Part shown: positions 14,578 to 15,772 of the stretch, in pieces
Layout: each line of letters opens with the position of its first letter
Position numbering within the stretch: the first letter of the stretch is position 1
DNA from: Solirubrobacteraceae bacterium
GTDB lineage: Bacteria; Actinomycetota; Thermoleophilia; Solirubrobacterales; Solirubrobacteraceae
Direction: 5' to 3'
NCBI GenBank assembly: GCA_019683665.1
Contig: JADGIB010000052.1
Span: 1-15,772 of the forward strand
Length of the DNA stretch: 15,772 nt
Made by a program: the position numbers and the translations under genes
The notes under the pieces: generated by a model
The model's input: only the letters and a program-made list of their open reading frames with translations
Told to the model about the DNA's origin: nothing
The model's database searches: none

Positions 14578-15306
14578 ATGCCACGCCTGCCGATCCCGCT
14601 CGCGGCCCTCGCCGCGCTGATCCTCCTGTCCGCCGCTCCCGCCGCCGAGGCGGCGCCGAGGAAGGCGCCGCGCGTCCCGACGGTCGTCGAGCGCACGTTC
14701 GTCCTCGAGGAGGCGACGGCCAACCGCGAGGTCGAGTGGCACTACCTCGACAGCGAGACGAAGGACCGCTGCGCGACCTGGGTCGACGCGAGCGGCCTGG
14801 AGCGCACGGTCGTCTCGCTCGCGCGGCCCGCCCGCTACACGCTGGTCGCGGCCGGCCGCCGGGTGGCGCTCTCCCCGGTCGCCGCCGTCCGCTTCGAGGG
14901 CCAGGTCACCCGCCGCGCCGACTGGGACCCGCACGCGCCCGAGTGCGCGACCTGCGGCGGCGAGCTGGGCGCGTGCACGGGCCGGGCCGCCTCCCGCGCG
15001 GCGGCGACCGCCGCGTCGGGCCGCCCGTCGAGCAGCTCGACCTCGGCCAGCGCCGCCTGCGCGTGGACGGCGATCCCGTCGGCCCGGTCGGCGATCGCGA
15101 GCGCGAGCGCCTCCCCGGCGAGCCGGCGCGCCCGGGGCCGCGCCCCGCGCCAGGCCTCGACCCGCGCGAGGACGGCGAGCGTGAACGCGAGCACGGTGCG
15201 CTGCCCGGTCGCGCGGGCGGCGTCGACGGCGGCGCGCGCGTCGTCCAGCGCGGCGTCCCAGCGCCCGCGGCGGAAGCCGAGCTCGGCGCGGACGCTCAGC
15301 GGGTAG
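14578..15306 (+). CDS. Secreted protein of unknown function, apparently truncated or fused at about residue 133
   Basis: The reading frame runs 242 residues, but only about the first 133 look like a natural protein. Residues 1-25 are a signal peptide (MPRLPIPLAALAALILLSAA, then an AEA cleavage-like site). The mature part has TVVERTFVLEEATANREVEW, a lone CATW, beta-rich TLVAAGRRVALSP, and WDPHAPECATCGGELGACTG, with a CATC motif suggestive of a disulfide or metal site. I do not recognise the family. Beyond base 14980 the translation becomes a Ser/Ala/Arg-rich stretch typical of a non-coding antisense frame, because the opposite strand there encodes TPR helices. The natural 3' end therefore seems to be missing. 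The start ATG 14578 is supported by the signal peptide and the TAGCGT box. Confidence 0.6.
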   Translation: MPRLPIPLAALAALILLSAAPAAEAAPRKAPRVPTVVERTFVLEEATANREVEWHYLDSETKDRCATWVDASGLERTVVSLARPARYTLVAAGRRVALSPVAAVRFEGQVTRRADWDPHAPECATCGGELGACTGRAASRAAATAASGRPSSSSTSASAACAWTAIPSARSAIASASASPASRRARGRAPRQASTRARTASVNASTVRCPVARAASTAARASSSAASQRPRRKPSSARTLSG

Positions 15307-15772
15307 GGGAGGCGGGCGGCGGCCCCGGACGCCTCGGCGGCGGCGATCATCCGGCCGAGGATCCGCTCGGCCCGCGCGAACGCGCCGACCCACAGCGAGG
15401 CCTGCGCGGCCATCCCGACGATCTCGGCCGAGGCGAGCGGGTCGACGGCCTCGAGGGCGGGCGCGAGCGCCTCGAGCGCCGCGTCGCCGGCGGCGTCCTC
15501 GCCGCGGGCGGCGAGCAGCTCGGCGGCGACGAGGTCGGCGAGGACGGCGGCCGGCCCGCCGGCGCGGGCCGCCGCCGCGCGGGCGCGGGCGATCGCGCGG
15601 TCGTGCTCGGCGACGTCGCCCGTCATCATCGGCGCGACCGCCGCCTCGAGCAGGAGCGCGGCCGCGCCGCCGGCGTCGCCGGCCCGCTCGCAGCGCTCGG
15701 CCTGGCGGGCGAGCGCGGCGTAGGCGCCCTCCGGGTCGCCGCGGCGCATCGCCCGCGCCCCGCGCAGCCGGG
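14835..15772 (-). CDS. TPR/helical-repeat part of a LuxR/MalT-like large regulator, partial at its 5' end and probably truncated at its 3' end
   Basis: The frame is open to the right edge, so the start lies outside the window. The visible 312 residues are alanine-rich paired helices of TPR type: MRRGDPEGAYAALARQAERC, LLLEAAVAPMMTGDVAEHDRA, EIVGMAAQASLWVGAFARAERI, FRRGRWDAALDDARAAVDAARATGQ, AHAQAALAEVELLDGRPDAAV. This pattern matches the central repeats of large ATP-dependent LuxR-type regulators common in Thermoleophilia. After AAREAARP (ending near 14979) the translation turns into a Ser/Pro/Arg-rich tail of 47 residues that is antisense to the secreted-protein gene. The expected remaining repeats and C-terminal LuxR HTH are absent. 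It is either a broken gene or a contig mis-join. The N-terminal ATPase domain would lie to the right and cannot be seen. Confidence 0.7.
   Translation of the reverse strand, partial: RLRGARAMRRGDPEGAYAALARQAERCERAGDAGGAAALLLEAAVAPMMTGDVAEHDRAIARARAAAARAGGPAAVLADLVAAELLAARGEDAAGDAALEALAPALEAVDPLASAEIVGMAAQASLWVGAFARAERILGRMIAAAEASGAAARLPYPLSVRAELGFRRGRWDAALDDARAAVDAARATGQRTVLAFTLAVLARVEAWRGARPRARRLAGEALALAIADRADGIAVHAQAALAEVELLDGRPDAAVAAAREAARPVHAPSSPPQVAHSGACGSQSARRVTWPSKRTAATGESATRRPAATSV

Overview
This window looks like chromosomal DNA from a very GC-rich actinobacterium, most probably of the Thermoleophilia (Solirubrobacterales-like). That placement rests on general family recall, not on a search. 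The supporting signs are extreme G/C use at third codon positions, AraC/GlxA and TetR regulators, an LCP cell-wall ligase, a ROK kinase, single-chain glycyl-tRNA synthetase, and several small proteins of a style familiar from that class. I see no phage, insertion sequence, CRISPR array, tRNA or rRNA.

Layout: (1) 1-2771 holds a 5'-truncated NhaA Na+/H+ antiporter fused to a DsbA-like domain, converging with overlap on a GlxA-type AraC regulator. (2) 2842-3425 holds a small rhodanese and a convergent 72-residue four-cysteine protein. An unusually AT-rich, palindrome-rich island follows at 3426-3624. (3) 3625-8360 is a rightward run: NAD(P)-binding SDR-like protein, SRPBCC protein, Hsp20, Lon, and a one-helix membrane protein. 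It ends in a strong hairpin. Hsp20 and Lon share an ATGA overlap, so chaperone and protease are translationally linked. (4) 8447-9701 is a TetR regulator with a membrane-anchored protein one base downstream. (5) 9801-12729 holds glycyl-tRNA synthetase (minus), divergent from an FmdB-type protein that has lost every zinc-binding cysteine, and then an LCP-family protein (minus). (6) 12750-14524 is a ROK sugar kinase overlapping rsmI. (7) 14578-15772 contains a secreted protein gene running head-on into a LuxR/MalT-like TPR regulator fragment. Both reading frames lose their family-like character near 14970-14990, which suggests a deletion junction or an assembly mis-join.

A recurring feature is a TANNNT-like -10 box ending only 6-11 bases before the start codon, with no Shine-Dalgarno, which implies leaderless transcripts. 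The glyS and fmdB -10 boxes overlap back-to-back. Most genes are ordinary housekeeping or stress genes. I found no convincing new multi-gene system. The best leads are the cysteine-less FmdB protein, the small four-cysteine protein, the Hsp20-Lon-membrane protein unit and the 14.98 kb junction.
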